This document shows positions 25,956-33,988 of a stretch of DNA of 52,717 nucleotides, in pieces. The DNA is from an uncultured Dorea sp. (lineage in GTDB: Bacteria > Bacillota > Clostridia > Lachnospirales > Lachnospiraceae). The position numbers and the translations under genes were made by a program. The stretch's first letter is position 1, and every line of letters starts with the position of its first letter. The notes below the pieces were generated by a model. It was not told the DNA's origin and did not search any database. It saw only the letters and a list, made by a program, of their open reading frames with translations. The stretch lies in assembly GCA_910578495.1 (NCBI GenBank), contig CAJTRE010000003.1:2331-55047 (forward strand), in the 5' to 3' direction.

Positions 25956-26798
25956 TTAGATCACCTCCGTTTTGTGACGTGTAACATGGCAGTTGATATT
26001 GACTGCACATGGCATACCTGCAATATGAGTTGGTAATGTTTCGATATTAAGTCCGATCGCCGTCGTCCTGCCTCCGAATCCCTGTGGTCCGATTCCAAGC
26101 TCATTTACTTTCTCAAGCATTTCTTTCTCAAGATCTGCATAATATGGATCGGGATTCTCGGAGTCAATCGGGCGCATAAGCGCTTTCTTCGCAAGAAGAG
26201 CCGCTTTGTCAAACGTTCCTCCGATACCAACGCCCACTACCATTGGCGGACAGGGGTTCGGCCCCGCCGTCTCCACCACTTCAACAATAAAATCTTTAAT
26301 GCCCTGAAGTCCGGCGGATGGTTTGAACATACGAATCTGACTCATATTTTCACTTCCAAAGCCTTTCGGACCTACGGTTACTTTAATCTGATCTCCCGGA
26401 ACAATCTCTGTGTAGAGCATTGCAGGTGTATTATCTCCAGTATTTCCACGTCGAACCGGATCTCCCACTACAGATTTACGAAGGTAGCCTTTGTCATATC
26501 CACGACGGACACCCTCGTCTACTGCTTCGGAAAGATTGCCGCCAACCAAATGTATGTCCTGCCCAATCTCGAGGAATACACACGCCATACCCGTATCCTG
26601 ACAGATTGGCACATTCTCATCCTTTGCAATTTCAAAGTTTGTAATAATATTATCTAACACACCCTGAGCAATCTCCCAGTCCTCGCAGGCGCGGCAGTCT
26701 TTGATGGCGCACTGCACGTCCTCCGGAAGATACTGGTTTGCTTCAATACATAATTTCTCTACAACATCTGTAATCTGCTGTACTTGAATCTCACGCAT
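25956..26798 (-). CDS. fumA: Fumarate hydratase class I, alpha subunit
   Basis: A 280-residue N-terminal-type subunit of class I fumarase that carries the [4Fe-4S] cluster. Expected cysteines are in VPICQDTGMACVF, GPNPCPPMVVGVGIGG and the C-terminal HIAGMPCAVNINCHVTRH stretch; GPKGFGSENMS and GPQGFGGRTTAIGLNIE are further family signatures. It forms the heteromeric enzyme with the adjacent beta subunit and catalyses reversible hydration of fumarate to malate. The start has TAGGAGGTAACGTG upstream. It is separated from the upstream carrier gene by 112 bases that hold a large palindrome, but no promoter is obvious there, so it is likely part of the operon that begins with malate dehydrogenase. 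Confidence 0.93.
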   Translation of the reverse strand: MREIQVQQITDVVEKLCIEANQYLPEDVQCAIKDCRACEDWEIAQGVLDNIITNFEIAKDENVPICQDTGMACVFLEIGQDIHLVGGNLSEAVDEGVRRGYDKGYLRKSVVGDPVRRGNTGDNTPAMLYTEIVPGDQIKVTVGPKGFGSENMSQIRMFKPSAGLQGIKDFIVEVVETAGPNPCPPMVVGVGIGGTFDKAALLAKKALMRPIDSENPDPYYADLEKEMLEKVNELGIGPQGFGGRTTAIGLNIETLPTHIAGMPCAVNINCHVTRHKTEVI

Positions 26799-26862
26799 TT
26801 CACGTTACCTCCTAAAAACATATCTCTTTTATAAAAAATATGGGGTTCAAAATTCCCTAACT

Positions 26863-26914
26863 ATGATACCTACGGATTGTTTCGTGCTTTGCACTCTCAC
26901 AATCCTGGTATCAT
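26863..26914. repeat. 52-base palindromic element inside the dicarboxylate operon
   Basis: Nested perfect pairs: ATGATACC with GGTATCAT (26863-26870, 26907-26914), GGATTGT with ACAATCC (26874-26880, 26899-26905) and GTGC with GCAC (26884-26887, 26891-26894). The outer arm contributes the stop codon of the carrier gene (TGA at 26911-26913). No T run follows on either strand, so it is not a classical terminator. A REP-like or miniature insertion element, or an mRNA processing/stability hairpin, is likely. Confidence 0.65.
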
Positions 26915-28074
26915 AAGAATATCCCTATAAACTGACATGCCAGCACAACCATGACTAACGCCACCGGATACGTCGCCGCATATGCACTTGCCACATCGTC
27001 AGTCTCCGTAACACGAATTAAAGTTCCAAGCGCCGGCGTACTGGTCATACCGCCGCAGATAGAACCAAGGGTATTGAAAATACTTAATTTTAAAACCTTT
27101 GCGGCAAACACATATCCAAGCAGCATAGGAATGAGCGTCATTAACGCGCCATATACAAAGAGAAGTACCCCCTGCTCTTTTAAGATTTCCACAAATCCTG
27201 CGCCTGCCTGCACGCCTGCTCCGATTAGAAACAGCGCCAATCCAAACTCTCGTAAACATTCTAGCACATGTTTCTCTACTTTTACACTAAGTTTTCCGAT
27301 TTTTCCAAAATGTCCTAAAATCAGTCCGGCAATCAGAGGTCCCCCGGAAGTTCCAAGAGAGAACACTGCTCCTCCCGGAAGCGGTATCTGAATTTTCGCA
27401 AGAACGATACCAAAGGCAATCGCCAGAGAAAACGGGAAGAATCCCATACTGTCTGCATAGAACAATTCTTCTTTCCTGGTCTTCCTAAACTCAGCTACAT
27501 CCACTCCTGCCGCAGCCTCGAATTTTGCACGCTCTGCCGCCATGTCTGTTCTCAAGATTTTCGGAATCAACTGGACGAACAGAACCACGCCTACAACTCC
27601 GAATGGATAGGCAATTCCGTATCCTACGGACGCAGCATTAGAACCTGTCGCCTCTAAAGCCGCCGCAAGTCCCGGCGTACTTGTAAGGGCTCCTGCCATC
27701 ATGCCTACGCTGATCTCTGTAGGTACTCCAAAAACGGTGACCACTCCAGCGCAGGTAAGAGCTCCTGCCGCGATAATAATAAGCCCTAATAAAATATAAG
27801 ACGTTGCATTTAACTTAAAGTTACGGAAAAATTTGGGCCCTGCAATAAATCCAACGCTGGTTACGAAACAAATCAGTCCCAGTTCCCGCACAAGATCCGG
27901 AATCTCAAACCCAAAATGTCCAAACACCAGAGCAACCAATAAAATTCCTGCTGTTCCAAGTTCAATTCCGCATATTTTAATACTTCCTACCAAGTAACCG
28001 ATGACCGCAATTAAAAATACAATCATCAGTGTATTGGACAGGATATTTTCTTGAAACCATGTAAGAATCCCCAT
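26911..28074 (-). CDS. YidE/AspT-family carrier, probably a C4-dicarboxylate transporter
   Basis: A 387-residue membrane protein with about ten hydrophobic segments and the YidE/YbjL (AspT) family repeats: GLICFVTSVGFIAGPKFF and GGVGVVLFVQ-like VVGVVLFVQLI in the first half, FALFLIGAGVQAG-like GLALFLIGAGVQAG and GGMTSTPALG in the second. It is shorter than typical AspT antiporters (about 540 residues), because the central TrkA-C-type cytoplasmic domains are missing. AspT family members exchange amino acids or dicarboxylates. Lying between fumarate reductase and fumarase genes, it may import fumarate, malate or aspartate or export succinate; this is inference from context. Confidence 0.82.
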   Translation of the reverse strand: MGILTWFQENILSNTLMIVFLIAVIGYLVGSIKICGIELGTAGILLVALVFGHFGFEIPDLVRELGLICFVTSVGFIAGPKFFRNFKLNATSYILLGLIIIAAGALTCAGVVTVFGVPTEISVGMMAGALTSTPGLAAALEATGSNAASVGYGIAYPFGVVGVVLFVQLIPKILRTDMAAERAKFEAAAGVDVAEFRKTRKEELFYADSMGFFPFSLAIAFGIVLAKIQIPLPGGAVFSLGTSGGPLIAGLILGHFGKIGKLSVKVEKHVLECLREFGLALFLIGAGVQAGAGFVEILKEQGVLLFVYGALMTLIPMLLGYVFAAKVLKLSIFNTLGSICGGMTSTPALGTLIRVTETDDVASAYAATYPVALVMVVLACQFIGIFL

Positions 28075-28107
28075 CTTTTATACCCTTCTTTCTCTCAACC
28101 TTACATT

Positions 28108-29718
28108 TTATCTTTCATGGCGGGCGTAGTTTGGAAGAAGAAGCGGAGATACGGTATCTGTATCTATAGACGCATTCTGTAATTCCTCTTCATAAGCCTT
28201 CACATGATCGAGGTTCATCTTGCCAAGTTCTACTTCCTTTGCCTTTGCCGCCGCTTTCTTACCTGCATTCCGGCCAAATACGATAACATCCAGAAGGGAA
28301 TTTCCCATAAGACGGTTTCTTCCATGGATACCGCCTGCCGCCTCTCCTGCTACTAATAAGTTCGGAATTGCTTTCGTGAATCCGTCTCCGTTGATCTCAA
28401 GACCTCCGTTTTGATAATGCAGTGTCGGGTAGATCAAAATCGGTACTTTCCGCATATCGATACCGTATTTCATATACATACGGAACATTGCAGGAATCCT
28501 CTTTTCGATGGTTCCCTCTCCGCCGAGAAGTTCAATCATCGGAGTATCTAACCATACGCCTTTCTGTCCGTCCGGGGTTTCTATGCCTCGTCCTTCTCTA
28601 CATTCACGAATTACACCGGAAGCATTGACATCACGAGTTTCCAGCGGGTGAATGTAAGCTTCACCTTCCGCATTGACAAGCTGTGCGCCTACGGAACGCA
28701 CTTTCTCCGTCACCAAAGCTCCGAGAATCTGTACCGGATAAGCGACACCTGTTGGATGGTACTGAATAGAATCCTGATAAAGAAGCGGCGTTCCCGCTCT
28801 GTAGCCGAGAATTAGTCCGTCTGCCGTTGCTCCATAGTGGTTGGATGTCGGGAATCCCTGATAGTGCATTCTTCCTGCTCCACCTGTAGCAATAACAACC
28901 GTTTTTGCTCTTGCAACAGAGTAATCTCCTGTTTCCATATTGAGAAGAACAGCTCCTGCCGCCTGTCCGTTCTCATCTTTTAGAAGTTCTACCGCAGAAG
29001 TAAATTCTACTACCGGAATCCCGCGATTCAATACTTCATCTCTCACTGTACGCATAATCTCTGCGCCTGAATAGTCTTTGCAGGCATGCATTCTCTTTCT
29101 GGAAGTTCCGCCTCCATGTGTCGTAACCATACGCCCTTCTTCGTCTTTATCAAACATAACGCCAAGTTCATTGAGCCATTTGATAGCATCCGGCGCTTCC
29201 ATGACAAGACGTTTTACAAGTTCCGGTCTTCCGGCAAAATGCCCGCCTCCAAAAGCGTCCAAATAATGCTGTACCGGAGAATCATTTTCTTTATCCGCTG
29301 CTTGAATGCCGCCTTCCGCCATCATCGTGTTTGCATCACCGATTCGAAGTTTTGTCACGATCATAACATCCGCACCTGCGTCATGCGCTTCGATGGCACA
29401 AGAAGAGCCGGCTCCGCCTCCTCCGATCACAAGGACGTCTACATCATAATCAATTTTGGTTATATCAATATCCTCATTCAGAATACGGCTTGTGGAATGA
29501 AGTAAATTTACCAGTTCAAGAGGCGCTTTTTCTCCTTTGTTCGCTCCTACTTTGATCTCTGCAAAAGCGTCGGGGTTGTAATCTGGATGGAATTCTTTCA
29601 GAAGGGCGTCTTTTTCGTCTGCTGTGAGACGTTTTGGCTCTTCCGTCATACGCTGGGCTCTTGTAGCCTCTACCTTCTTAATCGATTCCATCATATATTC
29701 TGGATATGGTGTATTCAC
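28108..29718 (-). CDS. Fumarate reductase/succinate dehydrogenase flavoprotein subunit
   Basis: A 536-residue flavoprotein of the FrdA/SdhA family. An unusual N-terminal extension of about 90 residues precedes the FAD-binding Rossmann motif VLVIGGGGAGSSCAIEAHDA. Later signatures are MMAEGGIQAA, GGGTSRKRMHA, TGGAGRMHYQGFPTS, HYGATADGLILGYRAG, YHPTGVAYP, a substrate-region ETRDVNASGVIRECREGRG, YPTLHYQNGGLEI and HGRNRLMGNSLLDVIVFGR. It should reduce fumarate to succinate (or the reverse) with electrons passed from the iron-sulfur subunit. The start is a GTG with a strong AAGGAGGG site 7 bases upstream. No cytochrome or membrane-anchor subunit is found, so the enzyme is predicted soluble and to draw electrons from the Hdr-Flx complex encoded upstream. 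Confidence 0.88.
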   Translation of the reverse strand: MNTPYPEYMMESIKKVEATRAQRMTEEPKRLTADEKDALLKEFHPDYNPDAFAEIKVGANKGEKAPLELVNLLHSTSRILNEDIDITKIDYDVDVLVIGGGGAGSSCAIEAHDAGADVMIVTKLRIGDANTMMAEGGIQAADKENDSPVQHYLDAFGGGHFAGRPELVKRLVMEAPDAIKWLNELGVMFDKDEEGRMVTTHGGGTSRKRMHACKDYSGAEIMRTVRDEVLNRGIPVVEFTSAVELLKDENGQAAGAVLLNMETGDYSVARAKTVVIATGGAGRMHYQGFPTSNHYGATADGLILGYRAGTPLLYQDSIQYHPTGVAYPVQILGALVTEKVRSVGAQLVNAEGEAYIHPLETRDVNASGVIRECREGRGIETPDGQKGVWLDTPMIELLGGEGTIEKRIPAMFRMYMKYGIDMRKVPILIYPTLHYQNGGLEINGDGFTKAIPNLLVAGEAAGGIHGRNRLMGNSLLDVIVFGRNAGKKAAAKAKEVELGKMNLDHVKAYEEELQNASIDTDTVSPLLLPNYARHER

Positions 29719-29731
29719 GTTCTAGCCCTCC

Positions 29732-30406
29732 TTATTTCTCAATCTCTCTGTTATTATAAAGTTCCTGCAGCTCTGTAATCGGTTTCTGCATGATCTGTTC
29801 AATCAGCTCGTCAAATGCGCCTTCATTCACTTCTTCCACTCGTTCTTTTAAGTGCTGTGTTTCCGGTGCAATGTATTTTCCTGTGAGACGTCTTGCAAGA
29901 ACTCCTACATGTGGATGTGAAATTCCGGCCGGACATCTGACAGAACAACATCCACATCCAATACAGTCAAACGATTCCTCTGCACATTTTTCAAATTCAC
30001 CACGCTGTGCATATGCAATATACTGCATGACATTCAAATCCTGCGTACAGGAATTGGTACAAGCATTACATCCGATACAGCTATAGATTTCCGGATATAA
30101 CTCCATCATAATCTGCTGTGTCGGTTTAATCTCGTTTATGTTATATGTTCTCTTATCTGTAGGGAAGAATGGAATGCTTGCCACATACATTCCGTCTTCT
30201 ACCTGTGTCTGGCAGGCAAGGCAAGTCTTGAGTTCATTCTTTCCCTTGATTCTGTAAATGGTTGCACATGCTCCGCAGAAACCATGACGGCAGCCACAGC
30301 CTCTTTTCCATGTATAACCTGCATATTCCATTGCAGTCATAATGGTAAGGTCTGCCGGAACGCTGTATTTCTTACCGCTAAAATATACGTTTACCATCTT
30401 TTCCAT
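29732..30406 (-). CDS. Fumarate reductase-type iron-sulfur subunit
   Basis: A 224-residue electron-transfer protein. The N-terminal [2Fe-2S] domain has cysteines at 37/39, 44, 47 and 62/65 (KRGCGCRHGFCGAC, LKTCLACQ). The C-terminal part has two cysteine clusters, CIGCNACTNSCTQDLN and CIGCGCCSVRCPAGISH, both of four-cysteine type. Canonical SdhB/FrdB has one [4Fe-4S] and one [3Fe-4S]; here both look like [4Fe-4S]. It links the flavoprotein subunit 13 bases downstream to the donor complex. The start at 30404-30406 has AAAGGACG upstream. The gene is separated from flxA by the 281-base structured element, whereas all other gaps in this electron-transfer cluster are a few bases. Confidence 0.87.
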   Translation of the reverse strand: MEKMVNVYFSGKKYSVPADLTIMTAMEYAGYTWKRGCGCRHGFCGACATIYRIKGKNELKTCLACQTQVEDGMYVASIPFFPTDKRTYNINEIKPTQQIMMELYPEIYSCIGCNACTNSCTQDLNVMQYIAYAQRGEFEKCAEESFDCIGCGCCSVRCPAGISHPHVGVLARRLTGKYIAPETQHLKERVEEVNEGAFDELIEQIMQKPITELQELYNNREIEK

Positions 30407-30433
30407 GTTATTTTCGTCCTTTCGTTTTCGTCC

Positions 30434-30683
30434 TGTCTCAGCCTTGATGAAGATGTGTTGAACTCTCGATTTCGTCGAAGCCAGCTTCGATTTCGTTTCC
30501 CTCCATCTCCGTTGAGTTTCACATGTCTATAAAGACTGCCTGGTTAGACTCGCAGTGACGACACTCTCTCGCACAGCTCCATCGTGTCTATCGGGCTCAC
30601 GCCCTCTTACGGACCGCCATTAAGACAGTTCTTTACGTGCAAGCACGACAGCCCTGTCTTACCGTCGGTCCTGTCACTGCTTT
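30434..30683 (-). ncRNA. Structured non-coding element in the operon (unidentified; HEARO/omega-RNA-like is one guess)
   Basis: Every tested helix here forms on the minus strand and several are nested or long-range. Found by eye: GCAGTGAC (30673-30680) with GTCACTGC (30552-30559); GGACCG (30666-30671) with CGGTCC (30611-30616); AAGACAG (30654-30660) with CTGTCTT (30622-30628); a 12-base perfect palindrome CGTGCTTGCACG (30636-30647); GGGC-GTGA-GCCC with a GNRA tetraloop (30593-30604); GACAC with GTGTC (30584-30588, 30560-30564); ATGTG/CACAT plus AACTC/GAGTT (30520-30524 with 30453-30457; 30514-30518 with 30461-30465); and TCGAAG-CTGG-CTTCGA (30475-30490). The GNRA loop exists only on the minus strand, the operon's sense strand. 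The stretch is visibly more GC-rich than other gaps and has no plausible ORF. Multi-helix architecture and insertion between co-operonic genes suggest an orphan mobile structured RNA. Resemblance to HEARO (IscB omega-RNA) is from memory only. Confidence 0.65.
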
Positions 30684-30687
30684 ATCC

Positions 30688-31542
30688 TTAATACTCGTTT
30701 GGCAGTTCGTCGATTTCGTCAAAGCGGAATACTGGGCCGTCTTTGCACACATATTTTGATCCAATATTGCACCTTCCGCATTTTCCTACGCCGCATTTCA
30801 TGCGGAGTTCTAAAGTGGTGTATACTTGCTGGTTTGTGAAGCCTAGTTCTGTAAGTCCGGCAAGTACGAATTTGATCATAATCGGCGGTCCGCACACAAG
30901 GGCTGTTCTGTCGGTGTCAAATCCCAGTTCTTTTACAAAGTTTGGAACGAATCCTACATGACCGTTCCAGCCTTCCTGTTCTCTGTCAATCGTTAAGTGA
31001 ACATTAATTCCTTCGGTCTTCATCCACACGTCCTGAATCTCTTTTAACTGAACGAGATCGTCTGCCGAGCGGGAACCATAGACAATATCCACGTCGCCGT
31101 AGTTCTTCCTATTGTCAATCACATAATTGATTACAGAACGAAGAGGCGCAAGACCGATACCTCCTGCAATAAACAATAAGTTCCTGTCTTTTAATTCTGT
31201 TTCCACAGGGAAAGAATTCCCGTACGGTCCGCGAACCGTAATCTCGTCTCCTACTTCTAAGCTATGGAGATAATCAGTAAGACTTCCACATTTTTTTATA
31301 CTAAACTCTTGGTATTCTTTGTTCGTCGGTGATGAAGTAATGGAAAACATACCTTCGCTCACGCCTGGCACACACACCATCGCGCACTGCCCCGGCATAT
31401 GTTCAAATAATTTGCCGCCCTCGGGCGCATTAACGCGGAATGTCTTTACATCCGGCGTTTCCTGACGAATATCTGTGATCACGCCCACCTGTGGAATCAA
31501 CGTATCCAGTGTATAATCTTTATGACAATTACATTCACACAT
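30688..31542 (-). CDS. flxA: FlxA-type FAD/NAD(P)H oxidoreductase subunit
   Basis: A 284-residue ferredoxin-reductase-type protein. The FAD half has HMPGQCAMVCVPG and GMFSITSSP; the NAD half has LLFIAGGIGLAPLRSVINYV and VCGPPIMIKFVLAGL; a C-terminal [2Fe-2S] site is MKCGVGKCGRCNIGSKYVC. It resembles the gamma-type subunits of sulfhydrogenase/anaerobic sulfite reductase and FlxA of bacterial Hdr-Flx complexes. Its inferred role is to exchange electrons between NADH and the iron-sulfur chain FlxB-FlxC-FlxD-HdrA. It overlaps the upstream flxB by one base, showing translational coupling. The gene name is given by position in the Hdr-Flx cluster and by domain content. Confidence 0.8.
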   Translation of the reverse strand: MCECNCHKDYTLDTLIPQVGVITDIRQETPDVKTFRVNAPEGGKLFEHMPGQCAMVCVPGVSEGMFSITSSPTNKEYQEFSIKKCGSLTDYLHSLEVGDEITVRGPYGNSFPVETELKDRNLLFIAGGIGLAPLRSVINYVIDNRKNYGDVDIVYGSRSADDLVQLKEIQDVWMKTEGINVHLTIDREQEGWNGHVGFVPNFVKELGFDTDRTALVCGPPIMIKFVLAGLTELGFTNQQVYTTLELRMKCGVGKCGRCNIGSKYVCKDGPVFRFDEIDELPNEY

Positions 31543-32582
31543 TATTTTTCATCCCCCTGTTTCTGAAATGCTTTCACAACTTTTACAATGTTTAAGGCCG
31601 CCGGGCATTTCTCTACACATCTTCCACATCCAACGCAAGAATACATACCATCATTGTTTGCCGGATAGTACACAAGCTTGTGCATGAACCTCTGGCGGAA
31701 TCTCTGCATCTGACTGGTACGGTTATTGCCATGTGCCATCATTGTAAAGTCGGAATACATACAAGAGTCCCAACATCTGTATCTGGAAACACTTTCGCCT
31801 GCCGTATAATCCTTGATGTCATAGCACTGGCAGGTCGGACATACGAAAGTACAAGTTCCACAGGCAAGGCATGGTTTGTATAATTCTTCCCAGATTGGAG
31901 AATCAAACTTCTCAGAAAGTGCGTCCCCATTCCATCCTTCTAAAGAAAGATTCATATATGGAAGTTTTTCTACGATTGCGTGAATCGTCTCTTTTGTTTC
32001 TACTACCTCCCGCTCCTGTGTCTCATCTGTTTGAGAAAGCAGACTCTTTACGGATTCAGTCAGTTTATCACCCTTTTCCGTAACGGAGTTCCAGTACATA
32101 TTCTCTCCAATCATCCACGTAACAACGTCTGCTTTCGGCTCTGCACAGTCAATGCCAAACACCTTACAGAAACACGTCTCTTCCGGTTCCTGGCAAGCCA
32201 TTGCCACAATCGTTCCATTAGATCTTCTTGCCGCATAGAAACTGTCAATAGGATCGGACAAGAATACCCGGTCTAACACTTCCACACCCTGTACATCACA
32301 GGCTTTCATGCCAAACACTACAAAATCTTGTGTTTTTAATTCTTCCGGGTGAATCTTCATCTTTTTATTTTCTTTTCTCACCGTATACAAACCTTCGCTC
32401 TGTGGAAAGAATGCGTCTTTTGCAGATTTCACTGTTTTCAAAGTGCCAAGGTCAACCTCTGCCTCCGTCGTCCACGCTGCATAATTAGTCTGTCCGGCAG
32501 TTCGTACCGGAAGATATAATTCCTGAACTTCCGCAATCATCTGGAATAATGCGGACAGATTTTCTTTTGCGATCTTATACAT
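31542..32582 (-). CDS. flxB: FlxB-type 4Fe-4S electron-transfer protein
   Basis: A 346-residue cytoplasmic iron-sulfur protein of the anaerobic sulfite reductase A/hydrogenase-beta type. The N-terminal part carries additional cysteines (VFGMKACDVQGVEVLDRVF, MACQEPEETCFCKVFG). The C-terminal ferredoxin-like part has CLACGTCTFVCPTCQCYDIK and SCVGCGRCVEKCPAALNIVK, giving two [4Fe-4S] clusters. Three bases separate it from flxC, and it overlaps flxA by one base. In Hdr-Flx systems such proteins relay electrons between the NADH-reacting FlxA and the MvhD-like FlxD. Function is inferred from family and context. Confidence 0.78.
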   Translation of the reverse strand: MYKIAKENLSALFQMIAEVQELYLPVRTAGQTNYAAWTTEAEVDLGTLKTVKSAKDAFFPQSEGLYTVRKENKKMKIHPEELKTQDFVVFGMKACDVQGVEVLDRVFLSDPIDSFYAARRSNGTIVAMACQEPEETCFCKVFGIDCAEPKADVVTWMIGENMYWNSVTEKGDKLTESVKSLLSQTDETQEREVVETKETIHAIVEKLPYMNLSLEGWNGDALSEKFDSPIWEELYKPCLACGTCTFVCPTCQCYDIKDYTAGESVSRYRCWDSCMYSDFTMMAHGNNRTSQMQRFRQRFMHKLVYYPANNDGMYSCVGCGRCVEKCPAALNIVKVVKAFQKQGDEK

Positions 32583-32585
32583 ACA

Positions 32586-33560
32586 TTATCCCCTCTTTCC
32601 TACAATACTTGGTTCTGCGTCTTCAAATGTATAATTTGTAAGAGGCGCTTTGGTTTCTGTGTCTTCTCCTGCCTGATACTCTCCGTATAGTTCATCAATA
32701 TCCTTGATAAACTTACGATTAAATAAATGAAGCGGAATTCCCTGCGGACATACGCGGCTGCATTCACCACAGTCAGTACATCTTCCCGCCACATGAAAAG
32801 CACGTATAATGTGGAACATTTTTTCTTCAAAAGAATCTACATTTGCTTTCTGCGAGCTGTCGAATTTGTTACTGTCAAATACACATTTGCGGCAGCTGCA
32901 CGCCGGACATACGTTACGGCAGGCATTACAACGGATACATTTGCTAAGTTCGCTCTGGAAATATGCGAATTTCTCTTCCGGACTCATCTGCTCAATCTTC
33001 GCAACTTCCTCAAATCGATCGCCGTCTTTTGTATCTTTTGACTCTCCGATAAGCTCATCATACACCATGTGTTCTTTTCCTTTACATACATGACAGCGCT
33101 CCAACACAGCGTCTGCGTAAGGAATCTCTTTTGTTCCGTAAATGGTCTGGACCTTCAAAATATCTGTCTCATCGGTAATCCCGGCTCCCTCGATATTCTC
33201 AATTCCTTTAATTCCCTGTGCCCTTATTTTTTCAATATCCAGCTTTCCTTTACAGCCAACACCTATGATGTATGCCTTCTCTCTGTCTACCCGATGTTCT
33301 TTGATAAGCTGGTTAAAACTATATGTATCGCATGGTTTTAGACAAACCACCGTTTTTCCTTCCAATTTAGAAGCCTCAATCATATATTTGCTTAAATTTG
33401 CTCCGCAAAAGCCGTTGTATACGAAATCTTTCAAAGATTCTTCCGTCTCAAAGTAAGCCGGTTCCGGATTATAAGGCAGGTCGCCGGTTTTCCATCCAAG
33501 AACACGCGCTGCCGTTCCGTCACGAAGCAGTTCTTTTGCACGATTTATTACTTCCTGCAT
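32586..33560 (-). CDS. flxC: FlxC-type 4Fe-4S protein (F420-hydrogenase beta-like)
   Basis: A 324-residue iron-sulfur protein. I start it at the ATG 33558-33560 (MQEVINRAKELLRDGTAARV), which follows GGGGGA; the longer open frame reads into the preceding gene's coding sequence. The N-terminal two thirds resemble coenzyme F420 hydrogenase/dehydrogenase beta (FrhB-like) proteins (KTVVCLKPCDTYSFNQLIKE, IIGVGCKGK). Cysteine motifs follow: CHVCKGKE, CIRCNACRNVCPACSCRKC and CTDCGECSRVCPQGIPLHL. It overlaps the end of flxD by 13 bases and is 3 bases from flxB. Inferred electron relay between FlxD and FlxB, or the site of a further flavin reaction. The exact role of FlxC proteins is poorly defined in general. 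Confidence 0.75.
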   Translation of the reverse strand: MQEVINRAKELLRDGTAARVLGWKTGDLPYNPEPAYFETEESLKDFVYNGFCGANLSKYMIEASKLEGKTVVCLKPCDTYSFNQLIKEHRVDREKAYIIGVGCKGKLDIEKIRAQGIKGIENIEGAGITDETDILKVQTIYGTKEIPYADAVLERCHVCKGKEHMVYDELIGESKDTKDGDRFEEVAKIEQMSPEEKFAYFQSELSKCIRCNACRNVCPACSCRKCVFDSNKFDSSQKANVDSFEEKMFHIIRAFHVAGRCTDCGECSRVCPQGIPLHLFNRKFIKDIDELYGEYQAGEDTETKAPLTNYTFEDAEPSIVGKRG

Positions 33561-33988
33561 CTTAAATCCCCCAATCTTACATTTTCTCCGAGAGATACAA
33601 TCTTCTCTACAAAACCATTCATCGTATCTGAAAATTTCACACCTTCTGCTGCAGATACCCATTCTACTCTCGTACGTCCATTCTCTACACCGATATAATC
33701 CAACATGGAAAATAAAAGTGTCATACGTCTTCTTGCATAGTAGTTACCTGTACTATAATGACAATCTCCGGGGTGGCATCCGCACATAATCACACCGTCT
33801 GCCCCTTTCTCAAATGCCCTTAAAATAAACATCGGATTGACACGACAGGAACATGGCACACGAATAATTTTTACATCCGCAGGATAGCTTAAACGGCTGC
33901 TTCCTGCCAGATCAGCTCCTGCATAACTACACCAGTTACAGCAGAATGCTACAATCTTCGGTTTAAATTCTTTATTTTCTATCGACAT
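33548..33988 (-). CDS. flxD: MvhD/FlxD-type iron-sulfur subunit
   Basis: A 146-residue MvhD-family protein with the conserved cysteines in VAFCCNWCSYAGADL, RVPCSCRVNPMFIL, and MCGCHPGDCHYSTGNYYARR, which bind a [2Fe-2S] cluster. In methanogens MvhD connects hydrogenase to HdrA; in bacteria the same fold (FlxD) links NADH- or formate-reacting modules to HdrA. It overlaps hdrA by 10 bases at its start and flxC by 13 bases at its end, so all are translated together. No hydrogenase large subunit is encoded nearby, which points to NADH through FlxA as the electron partner. Confidence 0.88.
   Translation of the reverse strand: MSIENKEFKPKIVAFCCNWCSYAGADLAGSSRLSYPADVKIIRVPCSCRVNPMFILRAFEKGADGVIMCGCHPGDCHYSTGNYYARRRMTLLFSMLDYIGVENGRTRVEWVSAAEGVKFSDTMNGFVEKIVSLGENVRLGDLRCRK

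Noticed and set aside
25392..26798. L-tartrate dehydratase call for the two-subunit hydratase
   Set aside because: The fold family is shared, but the neighbouring malate dehydrogenase and fumarate reductase genes favour fumarase; no tartrate-specific gene is present.
30284..30532. Plus-strand 82-codon open frame reaching into the structured element
   Set aside because: Half of it is opposite the fumarate reductase iron-sulfur gene, it lacks a ribosome site, and the remaining part coincides with RNA helices that better explain the sequence.
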